Below the pieces are notes generated by a model that worked only from the letters and a program-made list of their open reading frames with translations, ran no database searches and had not been told where the DNA came from. A stretch of DNA of 64,000 nt from positions 1-64,000 of the forward strand of contig JBLRWC010000011.1 in the NCBI GenBank assembly GCA_047921455.1. Direction: 5' to 3'. This document shows positions 34,487 to 41,889 of the stretch, one piece after another; within the stretch, counting starts at the first letter, position 1; the number at the start of each line of letters is the position of its first letter. Position numbers and translations under genes: made by a program. This stretch comes from XN24 sp047921455. Its GTDB lineage: Bacteria > Pseudomonadota > Gammaproteobacteria > Steroidobacterales > XN24.

Positions 34487-35357
34487 GCTGCAAGAAGCTG
34501 ATGACCTGGTGACGAGCGTCCTCGAGCGTACTGCTCAGCGGCAGGCAACCCTTGTGCACATCCGCGAGGAACACCGGCGCCGGCCATTGCATTCGGGCAA
34601 GCCCCGGCCAGGCGTGCCCGTCGCCCGCCAGCACGATCGCCGCACAGTCGATCCGCCGCGCTGCTTCCTTGAGTTCATCCGGGTCCGGCGCCACCAGCAG
34701 GGTGGGCCGCAAACCTGAGCCGATCAGCCCCAGTGCGAACGCCAGCGCCCAGGTGCGCTGGGCCGGCTCCGCCGGGCTGCACACCAGGATCCGCCGCTCG
34801 CCGGCTTGCGCCATGCGCTGGTAAATGCGGAAGGCGAGCAGGCCTTCCAGCCAGGCCTCCAGGAACTGTTGCTCAAGGCTTGGCAATGACTCGGCGACGC
34901 CGGGCAAGCTATCCAGCAGGGCGGTGGCCACATCTGCGGGGTGACGCGCCAGCGAGGCTTCCAGTACGGCGCTCATGCCATCGTCGTCGAGCGCGCGCAA
35001 CTGGTCTAGAAAACGGCTCAGCAGGTCATCGTCCCGCGACTCGCGCTGCGGGAGCGGTTCCGCCAGCAAGCGCGTGGCGTGGCTGATCGAGACGCCCTGT
35101 TCCACCATGCGCGAAGCAGCGCGCAGCATTTCGACGTCTGCGCGGCTGTAAAGCCGATGACCGCCCGGCGTGCGTTCCGGTGTCACCAGCCGGTAGCGAC
35201 GTTCCCAGGCGCGAATGGTGACCGGGTTGATTCCGGTCAGCCGGGAGACCACGCGAATAGGGAACAGGGCCGCGACGCCGCCGGCGTTTGCAGCGATTAC
35301 AGCGGTCTGTGTGGCGGACCCAAGGCTTGCCGCCTCCTGGCCAGAATCATGTTGCAT
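34476..35357 (-). CDS. MerR family regulator, LitR/CarH-like without visible B12 motif
   Basis: A 293-residue regulator. The N-terminal winged helix has FPIRVVSRLTGINPVTIRAWERR and RTPGGHRLYSRADV, typical of LitR/CarH proteins. The C-terminal part has helices and a Rossmann-like segment (RRILVCSPAEPAQRTWALAFALGLIGSG) where those proteins bind adenosylcobalamin. I see no DxHxxG cobalamin signature, so direct B12 light sensing is unlikely. It sits within the operon it probably controls, overlapping DUF3833 (11 bp) and NTF2-like (11 bp) genes. Confidence 0.87.
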   Translation of the reverse strand: MQHDSGQEAASLGSATQTAVIAANAGGVAALFPIRVVSRLTGINPVTIRAWERRYRLVTPERTPGGHRLYSRADVEMLRAASRMVEQGVSISHATRLLAEPLPQRESRDDDLLSRFLDQLRALDDDGMSAVLEASLARHPADVATALLDSLPGVAESLPSLEQQFLEAWLEGLLAFRIYQRMAQAGERRILVCSPAEPAQRTWALAFALGLIGSGLRPTLLVAPDPDELKEAARRIDCAAIVLAGDGHAWPGLARMQWPAPVFLADVHKGCLPLSSTLEDARHQVISFLQHGA

Positions 35358-35895
35358 CGGGGTTCCCCGGTTTCTGGAAAAATATCGTCACCTCGCCGAC
35401 GCGGAAGCCGAATTTTCGGATCTCCGAGCGATTCACAAGGATGTTGTCCTGGATGAGCCACATCCAGTCGTCCAGCAGGACGTTGATCGTGCCGTCATTC
35501 CAGGGCAGGGCGAGCGTGTATCGCCAGTGCAACGCATTGCCGTAGGCGGAACCGCTGGCTTCGCCTACCACGTCGCCCGCGGTCCCGGTATAACGGTGTT
35601 CGTCCAGCTTGCGGAAGTGCCAGACGCGGCGCTCGAGTTCGCCGTCGCTCCAGGCAAAGTCTTCTTCCAGGACGCCGGTGTCCCCATCCCAGCGACCCAC
35701 CAGGTCAACCCGGAAACTGCGGGTGACTTCGCCGGACCGGTCCTGCACGATGCCCCAGGCGACCAGCGGCCCGTCAAAATATTCTTGCAGGTCAAGCCGC
35801 GGTTCCCGGTTGGCGTAATCGCGCACCGAGGTAGAGGAGCAACCAAGCAGCGTCACAATCGCGAGCAACAGGCCGGCCAGGCGGAGCGCGCTCAC
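35347..35895 (-). CDS. DUF3833 lipoprotein
   Basis: A 182-residue predicted lipoprotein with signal ending LLGC (Cys about 18) and DUF3833 signatures: DLQEYFDGPLVAWGIVQDRSG, a beta-rich middle, and LPWNDGTINVLLDDWMWLIQ near the end. The family is an envelope protein of unknown role, frequent in light/LitR clusters. I start it at the GTG at 35893-35895 with AGGAG seven bases upstream, overlapping the previous stop (GTGA). Confidence 0.87.
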   Translation of the reverse strand: MSALRLAGLLLAIVTLLGCSSTSVRDYANREPRLDLQEYFDGPLVAWGIVQDRSGEVTRSFRVDLVGRWDGDTGVLEEDFAWSDGELERRVWHFRKLDEHRYTGTAGDVVGEASGSAYGNALHWRYTLALPWNDGTINVLLDDWMWLIQDNILVNRSEIRKFGFRVGEVTIFFQKPGNPDAT

Positions 35896-36434
35896 TGGTG
35901 ATCTCCTATGAGTGCGGCGCGGAGGTCGGGGGCGCGCGTGTCCGGGTGCAGCCAGATGCCCAGGAAGGCGGCGCCGAAGGCCGGATCGTTTACAACGCCC
36001 AGTGGACCCCCGGCGCCATGAAAGTGGGTTGTGCCGTCGGGCTGTGCAATAGCGATGATCTGGTCGCCCGGGGCGACGTCCGGCCATATGGCCTGGAGCT
36101 GGGTCAACCAGTTATCCACGCGTGACTGCTCGGGCAGCCCGAGCTCGCGGTCGAGCCGCCGCCATTCCCGTGCCGTGGTGCGTACCAGTCGCTCGCTCGA
36201 AATGTTGCGCCGGTAGGTAATTTCGAGCGCTACGGGCCCGGCATCCGCGGCTTCACCCACAGCGCCGCCGCCGTTCAACAGGCGGGCGTCGTAGATTTCC
36301 ATGCCGAACCAGCGCATCTGGCCACTGCCGACCTCGACGAGGTCATCGAGGGGCGTCGCAGAGCTGACCGGTCCGGCCCAGGACAGCAGCCCGAGCGCCA
36401 GGACGGTGGTGTACAAGGTGGCCTTGAATGACAT
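35892..36434 (-). CDS. chalcone isomerase-like exported protein
   Basis: A 180-residue protein with a Sec signal (about residues 1-25, ending GPVSSAT) and a chalcone-isomerase-like fold. MRWFGMEIYDARLL and LEITYRRNISSERLVRTT match the bacterial CHI-like family. These proteins usually lack flavonoid isomerase activity and may bind fatty acids. Start ATG at 36432-36434 has GGAGA nine bases upstream; an in-frame upstream Met is less likely. First gene of the overlapping seven-gene operon. Confidence 0.82.
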   Translation of the reverse strand: MSFKATLYTTVLALGLLSWAGPVSSATPLDDLVEVGSGQMRWFGMEIYDARLLNGGGAVGEAADAGPVALEITYRRNISSERLVRTTAREWRRLDRELGLPEQSRVDNWLTQLQAIWPDVAPGDQIIAIAQPDGTTHFHGAGGPLGVVNDPAFGAAFLGIWLHPDTRAPDLRAALIGDHQ

Positions 36435-36542
36435 GCAGACAGTCTCCAGAAAATTTCCCACAAGCTGTACATCGCTGTAACAGGCGTGACGGATTCAACA
36501 CCGCAGCAGGCAATCGGCTGGTAAACACGGGGCGGATGGGCC

Positions 36543-36599
36543 CGCCCGCTTCCGGGCGAGCACCCCTGTGCCGGCATGTACAGGACTTCTACATGCCGG
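36543..36599. terminator. two adjacent hairpins downstream of arsR-type gene
   Basis: CGCCCG-CTTC-CGGGCG (36543-36558) is followed by a perfect 10-bp stem CCGGCATGTA/TACATGCCGG with a 9-base loop (36571-36599). They lie in the 209-bp gap between the ArsR-type gene stop and the chalcone isomerase-like gene start. They probably limit read-through on the minus strand; no T-run is obvious. Nothing else recognisable is in this gap. Confidence 0.45.
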
Positions 36600-36643
36600 T
36601 GCGCGGCTCGAGGGAGATTTCGTTGGCAGACCGGCCGCCAGAT

Positions 36644-37009
36644 TCAGCTGGGGTCGGGTACCTTGCAGAAAATACTGTGCAAGGTCTCGATGACCTGGCT
36701 CGCGGGGCCGGCCGCGAGGCGGTAATAGATGGTCTGCGCGGAACGCCGGGTTTCGACCAGGCCGTCGCGTCGCAGCACGGCCAGGTGTTGCGAGAGCGCG
36801 GATTGCGACAGCGGGATCAGGTCATTGATTTCGCCCACCGCCAGTTCGCCCTGCGCCAGGCTGCAGAGAATCATCAGCCGAGAGCGGTTGGACAACGCTT
36901 TCAGTAGCCGGGCCGCGTCATCGGCGTGTTCCTGCATTTCCTCCGGCGCAAAAGACAGCACCGGGCTGCACCGGTCAGGTCCGCTCGGGTTGGCAGGATC
37001 CGTGCTCAT
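36644..37009 (-). CDS. ArsR-family persulfide sensor, BigR/SqrR type
   Basis: A 121-residue winged-helix repressor. Recognition helix region LSQSALSQHLAVLRRDGLV is classic ArsR. Cys49 (RLMILCSL) and Cys115 (HSIFCKV) are 66 residues apart, exactly the spacing of the redox pair in BigR (42/108) and SqrR (41/107), which form a polysulfide bridge and release DNA when reactive sulfur rises. There is no arsenic-type CxC motif. It is divergent from a persulfide dioxygenase gene, the usual BigR target. Assignment to the persulfide branch is strong but not proven. Confidence 0.88.
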   Translation of the reverse strand: MSTDPANPSGPDRCSPVLSFAPEEMQEHADDAARLLKALSNRSRLMILCSLAQGELAVGEINDLIPLSQSALSQHLAVLRRDGLVETRRSAQTIYYRLAAGPASQVIETLHSIFCKVPDPS

Positions 37010-37131
37010 GTCGTGATCGTAGTGGATTGGAGTTCAAAATAGAAGTTTGCTAATTTAGGAAAACGTTAAATAATGGGTGGGCCGACGCTCGAATCTGAAT
37101 CCCGTCGGCGATGCCCAGCCAGGAGGACAGG
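37010..37131. promoter_or_regulatory. AT-rich divergent control region, arsR-type / persulfide dioxygenase
   Basis: A 122-bp divergent spacer containing an AT-rich island (about 37032-37075) that stands out in the GC-rich surroundings. It should hold both promoters and the repressor operator. I see no perfect palindrome in it, so I do not mark a specific operator. Confidence 0.5.
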
Positions 37132-37998
37132 ATGACCAACACACCCGAGGTTCGGGGGCTTTATCACGAGCCCACCGGTACTTTTTCCTACGTCGCCTGG
37201 GATCCCGGCACTCGCGCGGCCGCGGTCATCGATCCGGTGCTGGATTACGACGGCGCTGCCGGCCGCACCGACACGGCCAGCGCCGCCGCACTCCTGGCGA
37301 TCGTCGCGCGGGAAGGGCTGGATGTGCGCTGGGTGCTGGAAACACATGCGCATGCGGATCACTTGTCGGCGGCCGCTTTTGTACACGAACGTACTGGCGC
37401 GCCGATCGGTATCGGCAGGGGGATTGTCTCGGTGCAGGCGACTTTCAGTGAAATTTACAATCTTGGCCCGAAGTTTCCGACCGACGGCCGACAGTTCGAC
37501 CGGCTGTTTGCCGATGGCGATCGGTTCGCCATGGGAGAACTGGAAATTGCGGTCCTGGCGACGCCCGGACATACCAGTGACAGCGTGACCTACCTGGTGG
37601 GGGACGCCGCTTTTGTCGGCGATACCTTGTTCGCGCCCGATTACGGCACCGCGCGCTGTGATTTTCCCGGCGGCGACGAGGCCACGCTGTTTCAGTCGGT
37701 GCATCGCCTGTACGCGCTGCCGGCCCGGACGCGACTGTTTCTCTGCCACGATTATCCGCCCGAGGACCGCGCCCCGCGCTGCGAATGGAGTGTCGCGGAG
37801 CAACGCGACGGGAACAAGCATATCAACGCCGGTACGCGGCAAGCGGATTTCGTAGCCATGCGCAGCGCGCGCGACAAGACGTTGAATATGCCGGAGCTGA
37901 TCATTCCGGCGATTCAGGTGAATATCCGGGCCGGCCGCTTGCCCGAGCCAGATGACAATGGCACGCGCTACCTGCGCGTGCCCCTGGATACACTTTAG
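37132..37998 (+). CDS. blh: persulfide dioxygenase-like metallo-beta-lactamase (Blh/ETHE1 type)
   Basis: A 288-residue MBL-fold protein. Metal ligands are visible in ETHAHADHLSAA, ATPGHTSDS, GDTLFAPDYGTARCDFPGGD and FLCHDYPPEDR, matching the mononuclear iron persulfide dioxygenase group. The enzyme oxidises glutathione persulfide to sulfite and glutathione. The ATG at 37132 has AGGAGG six bases upstream. Divergence from a BigR/SqrR-type repressor supports a sulfide detoxification role. Confidence 0.9.
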   Translation: MTNTPEVRGLYHEPTGTFSYVAWDPGTRAAAVIDPVLDYDGAAGRTDTASAAALLAIVAREGLDVRWVLETHAHADHLSAAAFVHERTGAPIGIGRGIVSVQATFSEIYNLGPKFPTDGRQFDRLFADGDRFAMGELEIAVLATPGHTSDSVTYLVGDAAFVGDTLFAPDYGTARCDFPGGDEATLFQSVHRLYALPARTRLFLCHDYPPEDRAPRCEWSVAEQRDGNKHINAGTRQADFVAMRSARDKTLNMPELIIPAIQVNIRAGRLPEPDDNGTRYLRVPLDTL

Positions 37999-38008
37999 GG
38001 GGTCGTTG

Positions 38009-38596
38009 ATGACGGGAAATGTAGTTTACCGGGGCGTTGCCATTGTCGCGTGCTTGATCGCGCCATTGGCCTCCGCCGGGGCCGGGACAGAGACTGGCGG
38101 CGGAGCTCCCGAACGGGTCGCCGAGGGCCGCGCCATCGCCCAGCAATTCGGTGCAACACTGCGCGCTGCACTACAGGAAGCGATGGCGGCCGGCGGGCCG
38201 CTGGCCGCGATTGCAGTCTGTGCAGAGGACGCGCCGCGGATCGCGCGCGAGGCGTCCGAGCGGTCTGGCGCGGTCGTCGGCCGGACCTCGACCCGCACGC
38301 GCAATGCCGACAACCGCCCGGATGGCCACCAGCGCGCTGTGCTGAACGACTTTGCGGCGGCCATGGCGGACGATGCCCAGGGGACAAGCCTGGAACGGCT
38401 TGAGCAGCTGGACGACGGGCGAGAGCGCTACATGCGCGCGATCGTGATAGAGCCGCCCTGTCTTGTCTGTCACGGCGCAGAGTTGGCACCGGAGGTGGCT
38501 GCAACGCTGAATGCTGCCTATCCGCAGGATACTGCCCGCGGCTACCAGCTGGGCGAGTTGCGCGGGGCCTTCACTGTCACCTGGCCGAAGGACTAG
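38009..38596 (+). CDS. Tll0287-like (DUF3365) periplasmic haem protein
   Basis: A 195-residue exported protein with a signal peptide (about residues 1-24) and a helical DUF3365/Tll0287-like domain. A single c-type haem site CLVCHG lies near residue 150, and the RTSTRTRNADNRPDG segment is conserved in this family. It could be a redox or sulfur-responsive cytochrome; function is unknown. It begins 10 bp after the persulfide dioxygenase gene, so the two are probably one transcript. Confidence 0.83.
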   Translation: MTGNVVYRGVAIVACLIAPLASAGAGTETGGGAPERVAEGRAIAQQFGATLRAALQEAMAAGGPLAAIAVCAEDAPRIAREASERSGAVVGRTSTRTRNADNRPDGHQRAVLNDFAAAMADDAQGTSLERLEQLDDGRERYMRAIVIEPPCLVCHGAELAPEVAATLNAAYPQDTARGYQLGELRGAFTVTWPKD

Positions 38597-39069
38597 CGGC
38601 GCTCGTCGGTGCCTATGGCTGGTTCCGGCCCGGCTGCAGCCTGGCCGGGCGGCGGCGTCGGCAGGCGTAACAGGTAGGTGGAGACTGCGACGGCCAGCAG
38701 GAACATGCCGACCTGGCCCCACAGCACCGGCACGAAGAAAATAATCGTGACCCCGAACGACAGCCACATGAGCAGCAAGGTCCCGGCCTTGGCTTTGCGC
38801 GTCATGCCGCGGCCCTGCTCGAAATTGCGTACATAACCGCCGAACCAGCGGTGGTTCAGCAGCCAGCTGTGGAAGCGCTCGGAGCTGCGCGCGAAACAAT
38901 AGGCGGCGAGCAGCAGGAAAGGCGTCGTAGGCAGGCCGGGCAGGATGATGCCGAGTGCACCGAGCCCGACACAGATCATGCCGGCGGCGATCAGCATCAG
39001 CCGAGCGGCGTGATCCAGGTAGGTCTGGGGATAGTGCAAGCGATGCTTCGTGCGCAGCTCCTCGGTCAT
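38593..39069 (-). CDS. DUF454 (YbaN-like) membrane protein
   Basis: A 158-residue protein with two pairs of hydrophobic helices. The motifs LGALGIILPGLPTTPFLLLAA and ERFHSWLLNHRWFGGYVRNF are diagnostic of DUF454/YbaN. Function unknown. The start ATG at 39067-39069 is the internal Met of a much longer open frame, chosen from the family start. It is convergent with the Tll0287-like gene, the stops overlapping by 4 bp. Confidence 0.87.
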   Translation of the reverse strand: MTEELRTKHRLHYPQTYLDHAARLMLIAAGMICVGLGALGIILPGLPTTPFLLLAAYCFARSSERFHSWLLNHRWFGGYVRNFEQGRGMTRKAKAGTLLLMWLSFGVTIIFFVPVLWGQVGMFLLAVAVSTYLLRLPTPPPGQAAAGPEPAIGTDERR

Positions 39070-39083
39070 CGGGGCGTCCGGGG

Positions 39084-39431
39084 TCACGCGCCGGCAGGCG
39101 CATCGAGCCGGTAGTAACGACGCAAGCGCGCGCTGCGAAATACCAGTGCCGCCAGCAGTGTGAATAGCGCGACTGCCCCGAGTATGAGTGCCATCCGTCC
39201 ATAGGGCACGCCTGCCGCGGCACGCATGCTGGCGAGGACCCAGGTCAGCCAAAGCCAGCGCAGCGCCGCCAGCCCAAGCGCAAGTTGCGCAATCCAGGCG
39301 GCCCATGGCCGCGGCACGGCGAGCAAGAGCAACAACAGGCCGCATGCGGCCACCATGATGTCGTTGCCAGCGCGCAGCAGGCTGGCGCCAAGTAGCAGGA
39401 AGGCAATGATCGGTGCGGCAAGGCGCCACAT
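39084..39431 (-). CDS. small membrane protein, unrecognised
   Basis: A 115-residue protein with about four hydrophobic helices (first from residue 3, APIIAFLLLGASLL) and a basic C-terminus ending near RRYYRLDAPAGA. I do not recognise it. The ATG at 39429-39431 follows a GGGAGA site. It ends 14 bp before the DUF454 gene on the same strand, so the pair may be co-transcribed. Confidence 0.68.
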   Translation of the reverse strand: MWRLAAPIIAFLLLGASLLRAGNDIMVAACGLLLLLLAVPRPWAAWIAQLALGLAALRWLWLTWVLASMRAAAGVPYGRMALILGAVALFTLLAALVFRSARLRRYYRLDAPAGA

Positions 39432-39487
39432 AGGAATTCTCCCGGGTCGGTTGCAGGGGTCGGGGTGAAAGCCCTGGCTGTTCAACG

Positions 39488-40570
39488 TCAAGCGTGGGTG
39501 GCTGGTGACTTATTATCCACGGAATGCGCGCCGGTTGACCCGGTCTCGCGCAGACAGTCGTTGACCAGCGCTTCGATATGCCCGGCGGACGATTCACCCG
39601 CAGCGCCGATGAATACCAGTCGCGAGGCGCCGTCGTCGCAGCGCCACGGCCGATCACTGACCAGGTCGGCGCGCCGGCCCACGATCTGCAGCACGCCTCG
39701 TTGGTCAGGGCGATCGCCGCGCCCCCGGAGTCGTACGATGCCCTTGGCGCGATAGATCGAGGATGGCAGGCGCCGCCCGAGATCATGCAAGGCGTCGACG
39801 CAGAAAGCTTTAGAGGTCTCGAAGGCCGTGGCTTCGAACTGCGTCGCGTGCGACGGCCCATGTGACGGCCCATGTGACGGCCCATGTGACGGCACAGGGC
39901 CCGGCGAGGACTGCAGCGTCCTGCTGGCCAGCGGCAATGGCACGGAAAACAGGACCTCGGCCGGCACATCGCAGTGCACGGCGTCGATCAGTCGGGCCCC
40001 GGCAAATTCGCGGCGAATTTGCGACGCAATGTGCCGCTTGCGAGTTTCACCGGCAAGGTCGGCCTTGTTCAAAATCACCAGGTCGGCAAACCCTACCTGG
40101 CGCAACTGCAGCGCCTTTACAGCCGGCGTCGTGAATGCCTGCTCGGCGTCCACCACGCAGATCACGCCGTCCAGGCGCAGCCGATGCCGGAACGCCGGTG
40201 CCATGAATGTGCCCACGATCGGGGCGGGATCTGCGACGCCGCTGGCTTCCAGCAGGACGCGCTGGGGCCGCTCCGGTCGATCCAGCAGGCGCATGACTGA
40301 AGTCACGAGATCGCCGCGCAACGAACAGCAGATGCAGCCGTTTTCAAGGCTCACTACGCCTTCGGATTCGGCCGCGATCAAGGCGCGGTCGATATCGAGC
40401 GCACCGAAGTCGTTGACCAGCACACCGACCGGAACGTCGGGGTCGCCGTTCAGCACGCGGTTCACCAGCGTCGTCTTGCCGGCGCCGAGAAAACCCGTCA
40501 GCAGCGTCAGCGGTACGGCCTGGTCAGCGACCGCGCCGCCGCCGATGGATGGCTGTGGCCCCTGCGTCAC
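39488..40570 (-). CDS. CobW/COG0523 family metallochaperone GTPase
   Basis: A 360-residue G3E GTPase. GFLGAGKTTL (27-36) is the P-loop, GCICC (78-82) the conserved metal-binding CxCC, and ILNKAD the G4 motif; a CobW C-terminal domain follows. COG0523 proteins insert or deliver zinc, cobalt or iron. Between the domains is a His-rich linker with repeated SHGP (about 228-241) encoded by a 12-bp tandem repeat, a likely extra metal site. The metal is not determined. Its ATG overlaps the stop of the inhibitor-like lipoprotein gene. Confidence 0.92.
   Translation of the reverse strand: MTQGPQPSIGGGAVADQAVPLTLLTGFLGAGKTTLVNRVLNGDPDVPVGVLVNDFGALDIDRALIAAESEGVVSLENGCICCSLRGDLVTSVMRLLDRPERPQRVLLEASGVADPAPIVGTFMAPAFRHRLRLDGVICVVDAEQAFTTPAVKALQLRQVGFADLVILNKADLAGETRKRHIASQIRREFAGARLIDAVHCDVPAEVLFSVPLPLASRTLQSSPGPVPSHGPSHGPSHGPSHATQFEATAFETSKAFCVDALHDLGRRLPSSIYRAKGIVRLRGRGDRPDQRGVLQIVGRRADLVSDRPWRCDDGASRLVFIGAAGESSAGHIEALVNDCLRETGSTGAHSVDNKSPATHA
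39852..39893. repeat. 12-bp tandem repeat inside the CobW gene
   Basis: GACGGCCCATGT is repeated three times without change, then half a copy. On the coding strand each unit encodes Ser-His-Gly-Pro, so copy number changes keep the reading frame and alter the number of histidines in the linker. Confidence 0.85.
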
Positions 40571-41070
40571 TCGACGTCGAAGTGGTACATGATGGTGCGC
40601 TCGGGCGACGCGGTGGGGACTGTCGGTCGGCGATACTCGAACGCCAGGTGCGCATGCCCGGGCTGGCGAGCCTTAAAGCGCCAGATCTCGACGCCGACCG
40701 CAGCGGTTCCCGGGGCTTCGGGGGGCTCATAGCGCGGCAAACCGTCGGTCGCCAGCACCGGCAGCGTATTTTGTGCCGGCACCCAGGTAAGCCCGGAGAT
40801 GCGATCCGAGGGCAGCCTGATTTCGACGACCTGGTCGATTTGCAGCGTCACGGCGCGACCTTCGTCGGCCTCGGTCAGGACCAGGGTCGGCGCGGCGCGC
40901 GGCTGCTCGGGACGCTGTTGCATTTCAGTGGTCACGGCGGGTGGTTCCGTCGTCGGCGGTGTCGCCGCCGGCTGTTCCCCGGGTTCGCCGGGTTGCCCGC
41001 AACCCACGAGCAGCGCGGCGGCTGACAAGGCGAAGCACGGACCGAATTTCGGGCGTTGCAGTCTTGGCAC
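40567..41070 (-). CDS. chagasin-like (inhibitor I42) lipoprotein
   Basis: A 167-residue predicted lipoprotein. I start it at the GTG at 41068-41070, preceded by GGAGG; the signal then ends LLVGC. After a Pro-rich linker, the C-terminal domain has DQVVEIRLPSDRISGLTW and HLAFEYRRPTVP ... MYHFDV. These resemble the loop motifs of the I42 chagasin family of cysteine peptidase inhibitors. The typical NPTTGY loop is altered here, so inhibitory activity is uncertain. Its stop overlaps the CobW gene start by 4 bp. Confidence 0.65.
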   Translation of the reverse strand: MPRLQRPKFGPCFALSAAALLVGCGQPGEPGEQPAATPPTTEPPAVTTEMQQRPEQPRAAPTLVLTEADEGRAVTLQIDQVVEIRLPSDRISGLTWVPAQNTLPVLATDGLPRYEPPEAPGTAAVGVEIWRFKARQPGHAHLAFEYRRPTVPTASPERTIMYHFDVE

Positions 41071-41194
41071 CTGGGAGTTCCTCCATGTGGTTGCGTGAAA
41101 CGCCGCCGAGTGCGGCACCCATGGTCCGGTATTGTCGGGCAAAATGGCTGCAGACGAAAATGATATCCGCTGCGCGCCGGCGCTCGGCGCGTTT

Positions 41195-41785
41195 TCAGCG
41201 GCCTTGTGCGCCGAGCTTGCGGACTTCAGCAAGGCGTTTCTTGCGGCCGGCATCATCGCGCACTTCGACCATGCCGATCAGGGTGCGATGAATCGGACCA
41301 AAACCGGTGAAGGCGAGAATATTGCGCTCCATGCTCTTGACGGCATGCGCGCGGTAGAACCAGCGATACGCGAAGCCGGGCATGCCCATGGTCACGATCA
41401 CGCGGGCGCTCTTCCCGCGCAGCAGCTTGGCGCCTGGGCGTCCCGGTTTCTCAGGCTTGCCAAAGGCGAATCCCGGGCGGAACACCTGCTCAAGAAAGCC
41501 TTTCAACAGGGCGGGCATGGACCCCAGCCAAAGCGGATGGATGATGACCAGGTGATCCGCGCGCTTGATGGCCTGCTGGCAACGAACGATGACCTCGGGG
41601 GGCTCGGTGCCCTCGAAATCCTGCTTGGTTCGCAGCAGCGGGAAGTCGAACTCGGCGACGGGCAGGATATCGACCTCGTGGCCGGCCTCGGTCGCGCCCT
41701 CGAGGTAGGCCTGGGCCAGGGCGTGGCCATATCGGCCGCCGCCCGGATCGGGGTGTCCTTGCACGATCACGATACGCCTGCTCAC
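41195..41785 (-). CDS. NAD(P)H-dependent flavodoxin-fold oxidoreductase
   Basis: A 196-residue protein of the NQO/KefF/MdaB flavodoxin-like family. IVIVQGHPDP at the start binds FMN phosphate, and HLVIIHPLWLGSMPALLKGFLEQVF is the core signature; a later GFGPIHRTLIGMVE follows. Likely reduces quinones or similar compounds. Start GTG at 41783-41785 has GGAGG about ten bases upstream. Confidence 0.87.
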   Translation of the reverse strand: MSRRIVIVQGHPDPGGGRYGHALAQAYLEGATEAGHEVDILPVAEFDFPLLRTKQDFEGTEPPEVIVRCQQAIKRADHLVIIHPLWLGSMPALLKGFLEQVFRPGFAFGKPEKPGRPGAKLLRGKSARVIVTMGMPGFAYRWFYRAHAVKSMERNILAFTGFGPIHRTLIGMVEVRDDAGRKKRLAEVRKLGAQGR

Positions 41786-41889
41786 GATGTTTCTGCCTCC
41801 GCTGAGTGGGCGGTCATCGTAGCGGAGAGCAGCCAACCTCCGTCATGACGGTTTCCCGCAGACCCGCAGGTGCACGCCGGACTGGCTGG

